A DNA stretch of 64,000 bases from Bacillota bacterium (GTDB taxonomy: Bacteria > Bacillota > Clostridia > Oscillospirales > Ruminococcaceae), in the NCBI GenBank assembly GCA_023457355.1, contig JAEWLW010000012.1, positions 1 through 64,000 on the forward strand, in the 5' to 3' direction. Shown here in pieces: positions 34,730 to 43,867 of the stretch. The position numbers and the translations under genes are program-made. Positions within the stretch are counted from its first letter, which is position 1; each line of letters opens with the position of its first letter. The notes under the pieces were generated by a model, which was given only the letters and a program-made list of their open reading frames with translations, made no database searches and had not been told where the DNA came from.

Positions 34730-36544
34730 TTGGAAAAAGTTCGAATTCTTGCAATTGCGCCCTATCCTGAAATGGCGGACATTATGAGTAAGGTCGCCGC
34801 GAAAAATGATAAATACCTTGTCAATATACAAGTTGGAAACATCAATACCTGTGTCAAGGTGATCGGCCAGATACCCGCCGGAAGCTACGATATTATCGTT
34901 TCGCGCGGCGGTACCGCGAGACGGCTGAGAGCGCTGGTGAAAGTTCCTGTCGTTGAGATATCCGTGTCGGTTTATGAGGCGCTGCGCTCTTTACGCATGG
35001 CCGAAAACTACAAGGGCAAGTTTGCGGTGGTGGGTTTTCAGAACATAACCGAATGCGTCTCTCAGCTTTCGGCTTTGCTCCAGTACAAGCTTGATATCTT
35101 TACTTATGAAAGCGCTGAGGATATTGGGCGAGTCCTCAATAATTTGCATTCACAAAATTATGAAATGATTCTGTGCGACACTGTCTGTGCACAGATGGCC
35201 AGACAGCTGGGCCTGAATGTTATGCTCATCACGTCGGATGAGCACAGCATTGAAACCGCTTTCGACCAGGCATATCATATTGCACAAGCCAACAGCCAAA
35301 CCCTCTTGCAAAATCAATTGCTCCGCGCCATTATCAATAATTGCAGAGATGATTATGTCATTGTTTCCAAAGAAGGCAATGTGATCTATTCTTCGGTTTT
35401 GGGCAGCAAGTATGAAATGCCGATCTTCTCGGTTATCGAAGCGTTAGGCTCACGTATATGGTGCAGCAACCAATTTTGCCACGGCTGCATTATAGAGGGG
35501 CAGTATATCTATCTCGACGTAAGCCGGCTTCTGTTTGACAGCGAAGAGGTCTGCTGCATTAAAATCAGCTATGCCGACTATCTGCCCTATATTGAAAACA
35601 AGGGTGTCATGCTGTTAAACAGCCATGAGATGTCGGAGCAAAACGTGACAACCGAGGGTTCCTTCTTTTTTGGGACCTCCAAGCAGGTTATCGAAAAATA
35701 TGCCAAAACAGCATACCCCATTTTGCTTATTGGCGAAAAAGGTTCAGGCAAAGGTGAAACCTGCCTGCTGCTGCATCGGCATGGGCCCTTTAGCCAAAGC
35801 CCAATGGCTATTATCGATTGTAAAATGACAACATCGCGCCAATGGCGCTTCTTGCTAAACAGCGAGCACTCCCCGTTTATGAGCACAAACATCACCATAT
35901 GCATCAGCAATCTCCAATGCCTTTCTCAAAGCAACGCACAAGAGCTGTTCGAGCTGATGTACCACACAAACCTATGCCACAGAAACCGCATTATCTTCTC
36001 ACAGATAACACAGGCCCAGGATGCGGACACCAGTTATATTCAGGATTATATTGAGGGACATTTTTCAACCATCACCCTGCGGTTACCCGCGCTGCGCGAA
36101 TACCGTGAGCAGATACCAAATATCGCAATTTTATATCTCAACCAGCTTAATATCTCATTGGGCAAAAGCTTGATCGGGTTTGACCCCAAGGCGCTGGAAC
36201 TGCTGCAAAACTATCCGTGGCCAGGAAATCTTTCGCAGCTTTACCGCATTATCCGGTCGCTGACCGTTGCAGCGGATGCACCGTTCATATCGGGTATGGA
36301 GGTCGCCAATATCTTATTTGAAGAGCGCAACAAATTTGTGATGCCTGCCAGTAGCGAACTGGATCTGAACCGGCCGCTGAATGAAATTAATTATGACATC
36401 ATTATGCAGGTACTCAGCCAGAACAATAATAATCAACGAAAAACTGCGGAAATATTAGGAATCAGCCGTTCCACCCTGTGGCGGATATTAAAGTCTTACA
36501 GTGGTTATAGCCGCGATTTTAAGAAGGAAGATGACAGGGATTAA
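34730..36544 (+). CDS. PrpR-N-domain regulator with a degenerate AAA+ domain
   Basis: 604 residues from the TTG at 34730, best placed after GAGGTG. Residues about 1-190 resemble the PrpR N-terminal sensor (SYDIIVSRGGTARRLRAL). A central PAS-like part follows, then an AAA+ region, about 315-530, with Walker A GEKGSGKGE. The GAFTGA loop is missing and the Walker B acidic pair is not recognisable (ICISNLQCL). A Fis-type HTH ends it (RKTAEILGISRSTLWRIL). It probably does not activate sigma-54; it likely regulates the divergent TTT/dehydratase operon through sigma-A. Confidence 0.85.
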   Translation: MEKVRILAIAPYPEMADIMSKVAAKNDKYLVNIQVGNINTCVKVIGQIPAGSYDIIVSRGGTARRLRALVKVPVVEISVSVYEALRSLRMAENYKGKFAVVGFQNITECVSQLSALLQYKLDIFTYESAEDIGRVLNNLHSQNYEMILCDTVCAQMARQLGLNVMLITSDEHSIETAFDQAYHIAQANSQTLLQNQLLRAIINNCRDDYVIVSKEGNVIYSSVLGSKYEMPIFSVIEALGSRIWCSNQFCHGCIIEGQYIYLDVSRLLFDSEEVCCIKISYADYLPYIENKGVMLLNSHEMSEQNVTTEGSFFFGTSKQVIEKYAKTAYPILLIGEKGSGKGETCLLLHRHGPFSQSPMAIIDCKMTTSRQWRFLLNSEHSPFMSTNITICISNLQCLSQSNAQELFELMYHTNLCHRNRIIFSQITQAQDADTSYIQDYIEGHFSTITLRLPALREYREQIPNIAILYLNQLNISLGKSLIGFDPKALELLQNYPWPGNLSQLYRIIRSLTVAADAPFISGMEVANILFEERNKFVMPASSELDLNRPLNEINYDIIMQVLSQNNNNQRKTAEILGISRSTLWRILKSYSGYSRDFKKEDDRD

Positions 36545-36683
36545 GGCCGAGGAACGAAGAGATGTGACGCGTAAAATCCACCAGACATAGTCAAACCAGA
36601 TGCCTATAACAGACGAATAGCCCGATGAGCACTGCATCTGTGGAAGCGTGGAAAGACCCTACGCATCCGGTTATAAAGAAAAT

Positions 36684-36730
36684 AAGCACAAGCATCCGGC
36701 CTTTTAAAAAAGGGTCGGATGCTTGTGCTT
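36684..36730. terminator. Bidirectional terminator
   Basis: AAGCACAAGCATCC and its exact complement form a 14-bp stem, with further CCGGCC/GGGTCGG-type pairing inside. It separates the PrpR-like gene from the convergent gene ending at 36822. Confidence 0.85.
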
Positions 36731-36821
36731 TATAGCCAATTGCGAATTCAAATAGTAAAAAACGGATGCCACTAAAAAACCGGCGGATAACGTTTCAAAG
36801 TGCGCAGACGAATCAGCTGTA

Positions 36822-37595
36822 TCAATGCAGCTGATTAATCGCCACCCGTGTTACAAGGTTGGCCTTTTCATCCGTGGGAAGCTGGGATATAACCTCCCGC
36901 ATGGTAATTTGAATATTGTCAATTGCCTGCGAGATCGCCTCGCAATACATATACAGCTGGGACTGTTGCCGAAGCAATTGGACCGTATCGCCCAAATTGT
37001 GCAGCTGGTTTGAAATGATGTGATAAATAAGCTGGTTGAGACGCGTAACAATTTCATTGGTCGTTCCAACCGACGGAACGCGTTTGGCGCCGATGAGATG
37101 CGCCTGCGGTTTGAGGTGTTCTTTGAAAGGCTCCGACTGAAGCTTATCCAGAATTTCGGCCACACCGATAATATAGTCGGCTTTTGAAAGGCGGCTTTCA
37201 GTCTCCTCGCGGCTCATCTGCTCATAGGCGATCGGGATAAACTGATAGTTCACCAGCCCGAAGGCCCGGCAGAGCTCCGCCAGCGTATTGCAGTACCCCT
37301 GCTTGTTATTGAATATATAGATATCCGACCCATGGGGAATGCTGCTGATCGCCATAAAAAAGGATGATTTCGGCTGCAGATTAAGCACACACACCTGACT
37401 TTCGCTTACAATCTGCTGCAAATTTTTTTTCAGCGATTCATTGCAGATATACAGCGTGCCGTCGAGATGCTCAGGCACCTGTGCAATTGTGCATTTTACA
37501 ATTTCAAGGCTACCGTCAAGCATCTGTTCCAGTGCCATCTGAATTTCATTGGACAAAATATCGTTGCTGCCTACGGCGTAAATCACAAACCTCAT
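36822..37595 (-). CDS. Unknown protein coupled to a LysR regulator
   Basis: 257 residues from the ATG at 37595 (GGAGGG upstream). No signal peptide, no membrane helix, no recognised DNA-binding domain. The N-terminus (MRFVIYAVGSNDILSNEIQ) and the following strands suggest an alpha/beta sensor or receiver-like fold, and residues about 190-250 are helical, perhaps coiled coil. Its ATG overlaps the LysR stop (ATGA), so expression is linked to that regulator. A partner that modulates the LysR protein, or a stand-alone sensor, is possible; nothing is shown. Confidence 0.7.
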   Translation of the reverse strand: MRFVIYAVGSNDILSNEIQMALEQMLDGSLEIVKCTIAQVPEHLDGTLYICNESLKKNLQQIVSESQVCVLNLQPKSSFFMAISSIPHGSDIYIFNNKQGYCNTLAELCRAFGLVNYQFIPIAYEQMSREETESRLSKADYIIGVAEILDKLQSEPFKEHLKPQAHLIGAKRVPSVGTTNEIVTRLNQLIYHIISNQLHNLGDTVQLLRQQSQLYMYCEAISQAIDNIQITMREVISQLPTDEKANLVTRVAINQLH

Positions 37596-38443
37596 AACAA
37601 GCCCTCCTTGATTTGGCAAGATAAAACGGAGGTAATACAGGATGAAAACCTCGTGCAAAGTGCCTTGTCCCCCATCAAAAAGACACTCGCCTGCGAAGCA
37701 AGAGGATTTGGATGCGCTCCGATATCATTGATATTTGTGCATTTTTCGGAAACGGCAAAAGCCGGGCACACAACACGGAAGCTGCCGGAGGCCAGGTAGC
37801 TTTCCATTTGGTCTTTACTGGTATAGGTGGAACAGTGCCCGCCCGGATTGATCTCATCCGCCAACAGTTCTGAAAGATAGCCGCAATTTCCCGGAATCGC
37901 CCAGGGAATCGTTTCATTTCCGGCACCGGCCGCTTCGCTGCGCAGAGCGACCATCGTAAAACGGGCGATGATAAACTTTTTTAAATCGGCGCTCTCGTGG
38001 TCGACTGTCAGCCCGATATCAATCTTTCGGCCAGCCAGCAGATTTTTCTGTTCTTCCATGCTGCAAATGGTTACCAGGACCGGTCGCTCCGCATAGTGCT
38101 TTTTAAAAAACGCCAGCGCGGGGGCAAGTACCCAATCGGCCAAAAGCGGATGCAGTGCAAGATGTATGCGCGCCTCTTCTTCATTTTTAAGCTGGTTGAC
38201 GTGTAAAATGGTGCTGTTGACTTCGTTGATGACCTGGGTTGCATGCAAAAAGAAAGTTTGGCCTGCCGCGGTTAATGCAACCGACTTATTGTTCCGATCG
38301 AACAGTTTGACATCCAGCTCGCTTTCCAGCGCATTGATTTGTTTGGTCAGCGCCGGCTGACTGATGAAAAGCTTCTCAGCTGCGCGTGTAAAATTTTTCG
38401 TCTCGCTAATGGTCAAAAAGTAGATCAGTTGGCGCAATTCCAT
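37592..38443 (-). CDS. LysR-family transcriptional regulator
   Basis: 283 residues. The N-terminal winged helix (ELRQLIYFLTISETKNFTRAAEKL and SQPALTKQINALE) is classical, followed by a substrate-binding co-inducer domain. The ATG has GGGAGGTG upstream. It is divergent from D-tartrate dehydratase and a TRAP transporter, the usual arrangement of LysR activators with their targets. The 181-base spacer (38444-38624) is AT-rich and should hold the operators; no clear T-N11-A pair was singled out. Confidence 0.9.
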   Translation of the reverse strand: MELRQLIYFLTISETKNFTRAAEKLFISQPALTKQINALESELDVKLFDRNNKSVALTAAGQTFFLHATQVINEVNSTILHVNQLKNEEEARIHLALHPLLADWVLAPALAFFKKHYAERPVLVTICSMEEQKNLLAGRKIDIGLTVDHESADLKKFIIARFTMVALRSEAAGAGNETIPWAIPGNCGYLSELLADEINPGGHCSTYTSKDQMESYLASGSFRVVCPAFAVSEKCTNINDIGAHPNPLASQASVFLMGDKALCTRFSSCITSVLSCQIKEGLL

Positions 38444-38624
38444 TTGGCACACCTCCCTTTTTATCTAAGTACAAGCAAATTATATCATATTGCACAAATT
38501 AAAAATAGTTTTTTTGGAAGCAAATTGGTTATAGAGCCATGAATATTGGTTATTAGACACTAAGAAAAATTTATGATACCTTGGATTCGTACCCTACAAA
38601 GCGAATACAAGAGGAGAAAACCGC

Positions 38625-39791
38625 ATGAAAATTGTCAAAATTGTTGAAAAAACCGTCCCGTTCGGCTCCAACATCGCAAATTCATACATCAACTTTGCGA
38701 GCATGACCGGCAGCATCATCGCGATCGAAACTGATGTGGTTCGGGGTGGAAAGCCTGTTGTTGGCTACGGCTTTAATTCCATCGGCCGTTACGCCCCGAC
38801 CAGCATTTTAAGGGACCGCATGATCCCGAAGCTGATGAACGCGCCGCTGGCGGATATCTTAAATGATGGGGGCACCAATCTCGACCCCTTTAAAATCCAC
38901 AGGCTGCTCAAATCCAACGAGAAGCCTGGCGGCCACGGCGACCGGGCGCACGCAGTCGGCGCGATTGATATGGCTGTTTGGGACACCGTCGCCAAAATCG
39001 AATGCCTGCCCCTTTACCGGCTGCTGGCCGACCGCTACAATGGCGGCGCATATGATGAAAAAATTTATACTTACGGTGCCGGCGGCTACTACTATGAAGG
39101 TGACAGTGACGAGCGGCTTAAAAACGAACTGAAAAGCTACCTGAACATGGGCTTTAGAGATGTGAAGATGAAAATTGCGGGGGCCGACCTTAAAACCGAC
39201 ATGCGCCGCATTGAGGCCGCTTTAAGCGTGCTGGATAACGACGGCTCGCGCCTGATGGTGGACGCAAACGGCAGGCACGACCTTGAAAGCGCACTGGCCT
39301 ACGCCCACGCGATGAAGGACTATCATCTGCGCTGGTATGAAGAGCCGGTCGACCCGCTCAACTACGCCGATCTTGCCGCCATCGCAGAAGTTTATCCCGG
39401 CGCGCTGGCCACCGGCGAAAACCTGTTTTCGTTTGAGGATATCCGCAACCTGATCCGCCACGGCGGCATGCGTTCCGACCGGGATTATATGCAGATGGAT
39501 TGCCCTTTGAGCTACGGTCTGGTAGAGTATATGAATGTTCTGAATTATCTGAATGACATGGGCTGGAGCAGGCGGCGCTGCATCCCGCACGGCGGCCATC
39601 AGTTCTGCGCCAACATTGCGGCCGGCCTGGGCTTGGGCGGCAACGAGTGCTATCCCGGCGTCTTCCAGCCCTTCGGCGGCTTTGCGGACAACATTCCCGT
39701 AGAAAACGGCTATGTCGCACTGCCCGATGTCCCCGGCATCGGCTTTGAGAAAAAAGCAAATCTCTGGGACGTCATGAAAGATATTATCTGA
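38625..39791 (+). CDS. tarD: D-tartrate dehydratase (enolase superfamily)
   Basis: 388 residues with strong similarity along the whole length to the Bradyrhizobium D-tartrate dehydratase as remembered: KPVVGYGFNSIGRYAP, NEKPGGHGDRAHAVG, YGAGGYYYEG, and the C-terminal IPHGGHQFCANIAAGLGLGG. The KxK base is DVKMKIAG, metal ligands are Asp in MVDANG, Glu in WYEEP and Glu in ATGEN, and the His is in CIPHGG. The enzyme turns D-tartrate into oxaloacetate. AGAGGAG precedes the ATG. A TRAP carrier follows, presumably for tartrate. Confidence 0.9.
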   Translation: MKIVKIVEKTVPFGSNIANSYINFASMTGSIIAIETDVVRGGKPVVGYGFNSIGRYAPTSILRDRMIPKLMNAPLADILNDGGTNLDPFKIHRLLKSNEKPGGHGDRAHAVGAIDMAVWDTVAKIECLPLYRLLADRYNGGAYDEKIYTYGAGGYYYEGDSDERLKNELKSYLNMGFRDVKMKIAGADLKTDMRRIEAALSVLDNDGSRLMVDANGRHDLESALAYAHAMKDYHLRWYEEPVDPLNYADLAAIAEVYPGALATGENLFSFEDIRNLIRHGGMRSDRDYMQMDCPLSYGLVEYMNVLNYLNDMGWSRRRCIPHGGHQFCANIAAGLGLGGNECYPGVFQPFGGFADNIPVENGYVALPDVPGIGFEKKANLWDVMKDII

Positions 39792-39830
39792 CATTCAGTC
39801 TAACACAATCAGGGAGGGATGAATACCGGT

Positions 39831-40322
39831 ATGAAGCAATTAAGCAAATTTAACGATCTGTTAATGGCGCTGATCAAGTGGAGCGCCATCGGGCTGTTTG
39901 TCGTCATGCTGTTTTCAGCAAGCTGGCAAATCGTGATGCGATTTGTATTTAAAAGCCCTCTGGCATGGACCGACGAAATTGCAAAGTTTGCATTTGTCTG
40001 GTCAACCATGCTCGGGTGTGCCTATCTGGTGCGCACCAAAGGTCATTCAAGCGTCGAATTTATGGCCGGCTATCTCAAGGGTATTCCCAAAAAACTGCAC
40101 GCCGTGGTTGTCGACCTGCTTTGCCTGCTGGTGTATACCATCATTGTAACCGGTGGTGTCAGTATGATGCAGGCGGGTGCCACCAGCGTTTCGCCTGCCT
40201 GCGGACTGCCCATGGCTGCGGTTTATGCCGTTGTACCGCTCTCGGGCCTTTTTATGTGCCTGTTCCAGCTGGAAATCCTGCTGGGTAACCTCAATCAAAT
40301 GCGTAAAAAGGAGGCGGCATAG
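39831..40322 (+). CDS. dctQ: TRAP transporter small membrane subunit (DctQ)
   Basis: About 163 residues with four membrane helices, the DctQ fold; the motif SPLAWTDEIAKFAFVW after helix 2 is typical. GGGAGG lies at 39812-39817; the ATG at 39819 is too close to it and that at 39831 rather far, so the start is uncertain by four residues. It follows the dehydratase by about 40 bases and is in one operon with dctM and dctP. Confidence 0.85.
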   Translation: MKQLSKFNDLLMALIKWSAIGLFVVMLFSASWQIVMRFVFKSPLAWTDEIAKFAFVWSTMLGCAYLVRTKGHSSVEFMAGYLKGIPKKLHAVVVDLLCLLVYTIIVTGGVSMMQAGATSVSPACGLPMAAVYAVVPLSGLFMCLFQLEILLGNLNQMRKKEAA

Positions 40323-41606
40323 ATGGTCGTTACCACATTGTTTGTCGTTTTGCTGATTTGTCTGCTTATCGGTCTGCCCATTGCGGTAGCGCTGAGTATG
40401 GGCACACTGGCCGCTATTCTGGCTGCGGGCAATCTGCCTGTCGCGTTGGTGGCCCAAAGAATGTTCACCAGCAACGCGTCGGTTTCGATGATGGCTGTTC
40501 CCTTTTTTATGCTCGCCGGTTCCATTATGACAGCAGGCGGCATCAGCAAGCGTCTGGTGCGGTTCTCCAACACCCTTATCGGCTGGGTGACCGGGGGTCT
40601 GGGAATGGTTGCCACGCTCACCGCCATGTTTTTTGCGGCGATCTCCGGTTCATCCAGCGCAACAGCGGCCGCTGTCGGCGGAACGCTCATCCCCGAGATG
40701 AAAAAAGAGGGTTATGACAAAGAATTCTCGGCCTGCGTCGTCGCCGCCGCATCAACCACCGGCATCGTCATCCCGCCCAGTGTCAGCATGGTGCTGTACG
40801 CGGTGGCATCCGGTGTGTCGGTTGGCACACTGTTTATAGCCGGTTTTGTCCCGGGCATCGTGATGGGCCTGGCCGTCATGGCCGTGCTGTACCACCAGGC
40901 CAAAAAACGCGGCTATCCTGTTCAGGCCAAAGCCTCAATAAAAGAGATTTTAGCGGCCTTTTGGGACAGCCTCTGGGGCCTGCTAACGCCGGTCATCATC
41001 GTCGGCGGTATTTACGGCGGCGTGTTCACCGCTACCGAAGCAGCCGCTGCAAGCTGCGTCTATGCGCTAATCGTCAGCGGACTGGTTTACAGGGAGCTTA
41101 AATGGAGAAATCTGCCTGCGATATTCCTCGATTCAATTAAAGCGACCGCCGTGGTTATGTTCGTTATGAACGCCGCCGGGCTGTTCAGCTGGATGATAAC
41201 CGCCTACCGTGTACCGCAGATGGTCACCGGCTTTTTCACATCCATCACCAACAACATGTATGTGATGCTTCTGCTGGTCAATGTTCTGCTGCTCATTGTA
41301 GGCACCTTCCTCAATGCCTCGTCGGCCGTCATCATTCTGGCGCCCATCCTCGTGCCGCTTCTGACGACGATGGGGGTTGATCCCATCCTGCTGGGCATCG
41401 TGATGATCGTCAATCTGGCCATCGGTTGCATCACCCCGCCCGTGGGCGTTAGCCTGTTTGTCGTGCAGACCATCTCAGGCGTTCCGTTCAATAAAATATG
41501 CCGCCAAATTATACCGTACATGATCGCCCTGCTCATAGCGCTGATGCTGATCACTTATATTCCTGCCCTGAGTTTGGGCCTCCCCCGTCTGTTGGGCGTT
41601 ATGTGA
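40323..41606 (+). CDS. dctM: TRAP transporter large membrane subunit (DctM)
   Basis: 427 residues, the standard DctM length, with about 12 membrane segments. Family marks include VPFFMLAGSIMTAGGISKRL, AAISGSSSATAAAVGGTLIPEM and PPSVSMVLYAVASGVSVGTLF. The ATG immediately follows the dctQ stop and its AGGAGG lies inside dctQ, so the two are translationally coupled. With DctP it drives sodium-coupled uptake, here probably of D-tartrate. Confidence 0.92.
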   Translation: MVVTTLFVVLLICLLIGLPIAVALSMGTLAAILAAGNLPVALVAQRMFTSNASVSMMAVPFFMLAGSIMTAGGISKRLVRFSNTLIGWVTGGLGMVATLTAMFFAAISGSSSATAAAVGGTLIPEMKKEGYDKEFSACVVAAASTTGIVIPPSVSMVLYAVASGVSVGTLFIAGFVPGIVMGLAVMAVLYHQAKKRGYPVQAKASIKEILAAFWDSLWGLLTPVIIVGGIYGGVFTATEAAAASCVYALIVSGLVYRELKWRNLPAIFLDSIKATAVVMFVMNAAGLFSWMITAYRVPQMVTGFFTSITNNMYVMLLLVNVLLLIVGTFLNASSAVIILAPILVPLLTTMGVDPILLGIVMIVNLAIGCITPPVGVSLFVVQTISGVPFNKICRQIIPYMIALLIALMLITYIPALSLGLPRLLGVM

Positions 41607-41634
41607 CAAGCAAATTGAAATAGGAGAATTTAAA

Positions 41635-42681
41635 ATGAAAAAGTATTTGGCACTGATTCTCGTCCTCGTACTGACTTTAAGCTTAGCCGCCTGCGGCGGC
41701 AAACCGGCAGCATCTTCACCCGCTGCGCCGGACACGGATGATCTGGCGACCGCCCTTGACAAAATGTCGCCGATCACGATGCGTCTGGGTACCAATCAGG
41801 CTTCCGGCTCGGTTGCGCTTCAGGGCTGCCAGCGCTGGGCCGACGCGGTCAAAGAAAAAAGCAACGGCAAAATCACCATCGAGGTCTATGAGTCCAACAC
41901 ACTGGGCAGTCAGGCGGACATGCTCGACGGGCTTAAAATGGGCACCATCGAATTAAGCTACAGCAGCCCCGCCAACATGAGCGCCGCCGTACCTTCGCTG
42001 GGTGTTTTGGATCTGCCGTATATTTTCACCACCAAAGAGCAAGCCTACCGTGTGCTCGACGGTGACATCGGCAGAGAAATTTTCGAAAAGGCTGAAAAAC
42101 AGGAAGGTTACTATGTGCTGGGCGTCTTTGAAGGCGGTTTCAGACAGAGCATCAATTCCAAGCGCGAAATCGCTTCACTGGCCGACTACGCAGGGCTGAA
42201 GTTCAGGACGCCCGAGTCCAAAGTCTACCTCGGCCTCTATGAAAAACTGGGTGCCATCCCCACTGCGATGGACATGAGCGAGGTGTTCACAGGCCTGCAA
42301 AACGGCACCGTGGACGGCATGGAAAGCCCGCTGTTTACCATCTACAGCAACAGCTATTTTGAATCGGCCAAGTATCTGACCATCGACAACCACATCTACG
42401 CCTGCAACCCCATCCTTGTTGGCGGCGCCTATTTTGACAAATTGCCCGCGTCTGTGCAGCAGATGCTCCGCGAGACCTGTCAGGAAGCGGTTGATTGGGA
42501 ACGCGCTGAAGTCACTGCCAGTGAGGAAGGCGTCATCACCAAAATGGAGGAGAGCGGCGTAACAGTAACCCGCCTCTCGGATGAAAAGCTCGCCGAGATC
42601 AAAAATCAGGTCAAATCGCTGTGGGCGGATTTTTCCGAAACAATCGGTTCCGATCTGATAGAAAAAGTGGCGGCGGCGTAA
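41635..42681 (+). CDS. dctP: TRAP transporter substrate-binding lipoprotein (DctP)
   Basis: 348 residues. Signal peptide and lipobox LSLAACGG, then a DctP-type fold. The region GLKFRTPESKVYLGLYEKLGA carries the conserved Arg that grips the substrate carboxylate (in KFRTP), and MDMSEVFTGLQNGTVDGMES is the next signature. Acts outside the membrane and delivers the acid to DctQM. AGGAG precedes the ATG. Tartrate as ligand is inferred from the dehydratase in the operon. Confidence 0.92.
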   Translation: MKKYLALILVLVLTLSLAACGGKPAASSPAAPDTDDLATALDKMSPITMRLGTNQASGSVALQGCQRWADAVKEKSNGKITIEVYESNTLGSQADMLDGLKMGTIELSYSSPANMSAAVPSLGVLDLPYIFTTKEQAYRVLDGDIGREIFEKAEKQEGYYVLGVFEGGFRQSINSKREIASLADYAGLKFRTPESKVYLGLYEKLGAIPTAMDMSEVFTGLQNGTVDGMESPLFTIYSNSYFESAKYLTIDNHIYACNPILVGGAYFDKLPASVQQMLRETCQEAVDWERAEVTASEEGVITKMEESGVTVTRLSDEKLAEIKNQVKSLWADFSETIGSDLIEKVAAA

Positions 42682-43141
42682 TGTCTGGCTTGTAGCTTAG
42701 AATTCAGTTTACGTATTTTCGCTGCAAATTGTTAAGCAAGGCCACGCTTTTTAAAGTGCGGCCTTGCCGCCTACGGGCGAGATTCCGACACACTTTTGTG
42801 CACCTCGCGAACGTGGAGCCCACCACCAGGCCGCTTGGGCGGCTAAACGGTTCCCGCCGTTCTTTCACATTCCCCCGCTGCTTTTCCTTAAAACCACTTT
42901 ATTGACAGGCGTGGCCATGATGCTCATTTGAACACCATGGCCTTATGATTTTAAATATCTATTTAGGCGACCTTAGAGCGTACCTGTATGCAGTTCAAAG
43001 AGTTGATTATTAAAGTCATAGAAATAAACAGAGTGCCCCTCGCCTTCAACACGAGGGCGCGCCGGTCGAAGCTCGGCACCGGAAGCCACAACTCGTGATT
43101 TGTATAATTCAAGATTTGTCTCAGATATAAGGGTTCTTGAA
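42682..43141. other. 460-base gap with several hairpins
   Basis: No gene is supported. Hairpins include GCAAGGCC...GGCCTTGC at 42736-42767 (possible end of the TRAP operon, though with no T-run), GCCGC-TTGG-GCGGC at about 42831-42844, AACGG...CCGTT just after, and CCCTCG...CGAGGG at about 43037-43057. ATTCAAGA...TCTTGAAT (43107-43142) abuts the lipoprotein stop. A small RNA is possible but unproven. Confidence 0.35.
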
Positions 43142-43744
43142 TTACGCGTTTAGGCGCTCGAATGTCACTTGCGTATCACCGGTTTCCTCAAAAAGCGCGA
43201 CTCCGGAATCAATACGTCCAATCTTTTGCATGTTAAACCGTTCACCATTCTGAGCGTACATGATGACAAGGCTGTGACCGGGCGGCCAGTAAATAAGCTC
43301 GCCCACCTCATAGCCGGTCGTTTCCGCTTCGTGAGCAGGAAGCGCATCCGGGAAGCGAAAACACATTTCTCTCGAATAGAGATCTTCCATCAGGACAGTC
43401 AGTGGCAATTTATCAAGCAAAGCATTTGCTGTAGCATTATCAAGCAGTGTCGCGGTTAATTCTTGCTCGCCCACCGTAATCTTTATCTTTACATCCTCGC
43501 TCTCTCGGGGTTGTTCTTCAGGTGTGGATGTTTCTGAAAGACTTTGTTCGGTTGATTCTCCACCTTCGCTTGAAGGGATGGTGGTATTTGATGGAGCCGA
43601 AAACTGGCTTGTACGGTTACCACCGGAAGAAGCGGGCGGGGGCTGAAGGTCAGAGCTGCCGTTTAAGCAAGCGGATAGAAAAACCGCCGCTATCAGTGCA
43701 AGTGATAAAATTGAAAATTTACGCTTTGTGGTATCTCTTTGCAT
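43142..43744 (-). CDS. Lipoprotein with a cyclophilin-like domain
   Basis: 200 residues from the ATG at 43744 (GGAGGG upstream). Signal peptide with lipobox LSAC, then a long Ser/Thr/Pro/Glu-rich linker, about 25-85, and a domain at about 90-200 (IKITVGEQELTATLLDN, ALLDKLPLTVLMEDLYSREMCF, GELIYWPPGHSLVIMYAQ) typical of cyclophilin-like-fold proteins. Such proteins are often found with flavodoxin and redox genes; the function is unknown. Its promoter has the same MerR-type layout as the operon at 44516. Confidence 0.8.
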   Translation of the reverse strand: MQRDTTKRKFSILSLALIAAVFLSACLNGSSDLQPPPASSGGNRTSQFSAPSNTTIPSSEGGESTEQSLSETSTPEEQPRESEDVKIKITVGEQELTATLLDNATANALLDKLPLTVLMEDLYSREMCFRFPDALPAHEAETTGYEVGELIYWPPGHSLVIMYAQNGERFNMQKIGRIDSGVALFEETGDTQVTFERLNA

Positions 43745-43817
43745 TGTGGGATCCCTCCTTACTTTTTCATGCGGGCTTTTTAAGTGATTGACCAAGCCTC
43801 CCACTTATGATATGATT

Positions 43818-43848
43818 TATTATCATTGAGAGTGAACTCTAAGTCAAC
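43818..43848 (-). promoter_or_regulatory. MerR-type promoter of the lipoprotein gene
   Basis: On the - strand TTGACT (43848-43843), a 19-base spacer, and TAATAA (43823-43818). The spacer contains the dyad AGAGTTCACTCT (43830-43841). Long 19-bp spacers with a central dyad are the hallmark of MerR activation. It also lies upstream of the MerR gene, so it could serve autoregulation. Confidence 0.75.
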
Positions 43849-43867
43849 ACCTTTTTGGGGGAATTTT

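Noticed and set aside
42682..43141. Possible tRNA or known small RNA (GGTTCCCGCC-like stretch and several hairpins)
   Set aside because: No cloverleaf, anticodon arm or CCA end could be drawn.
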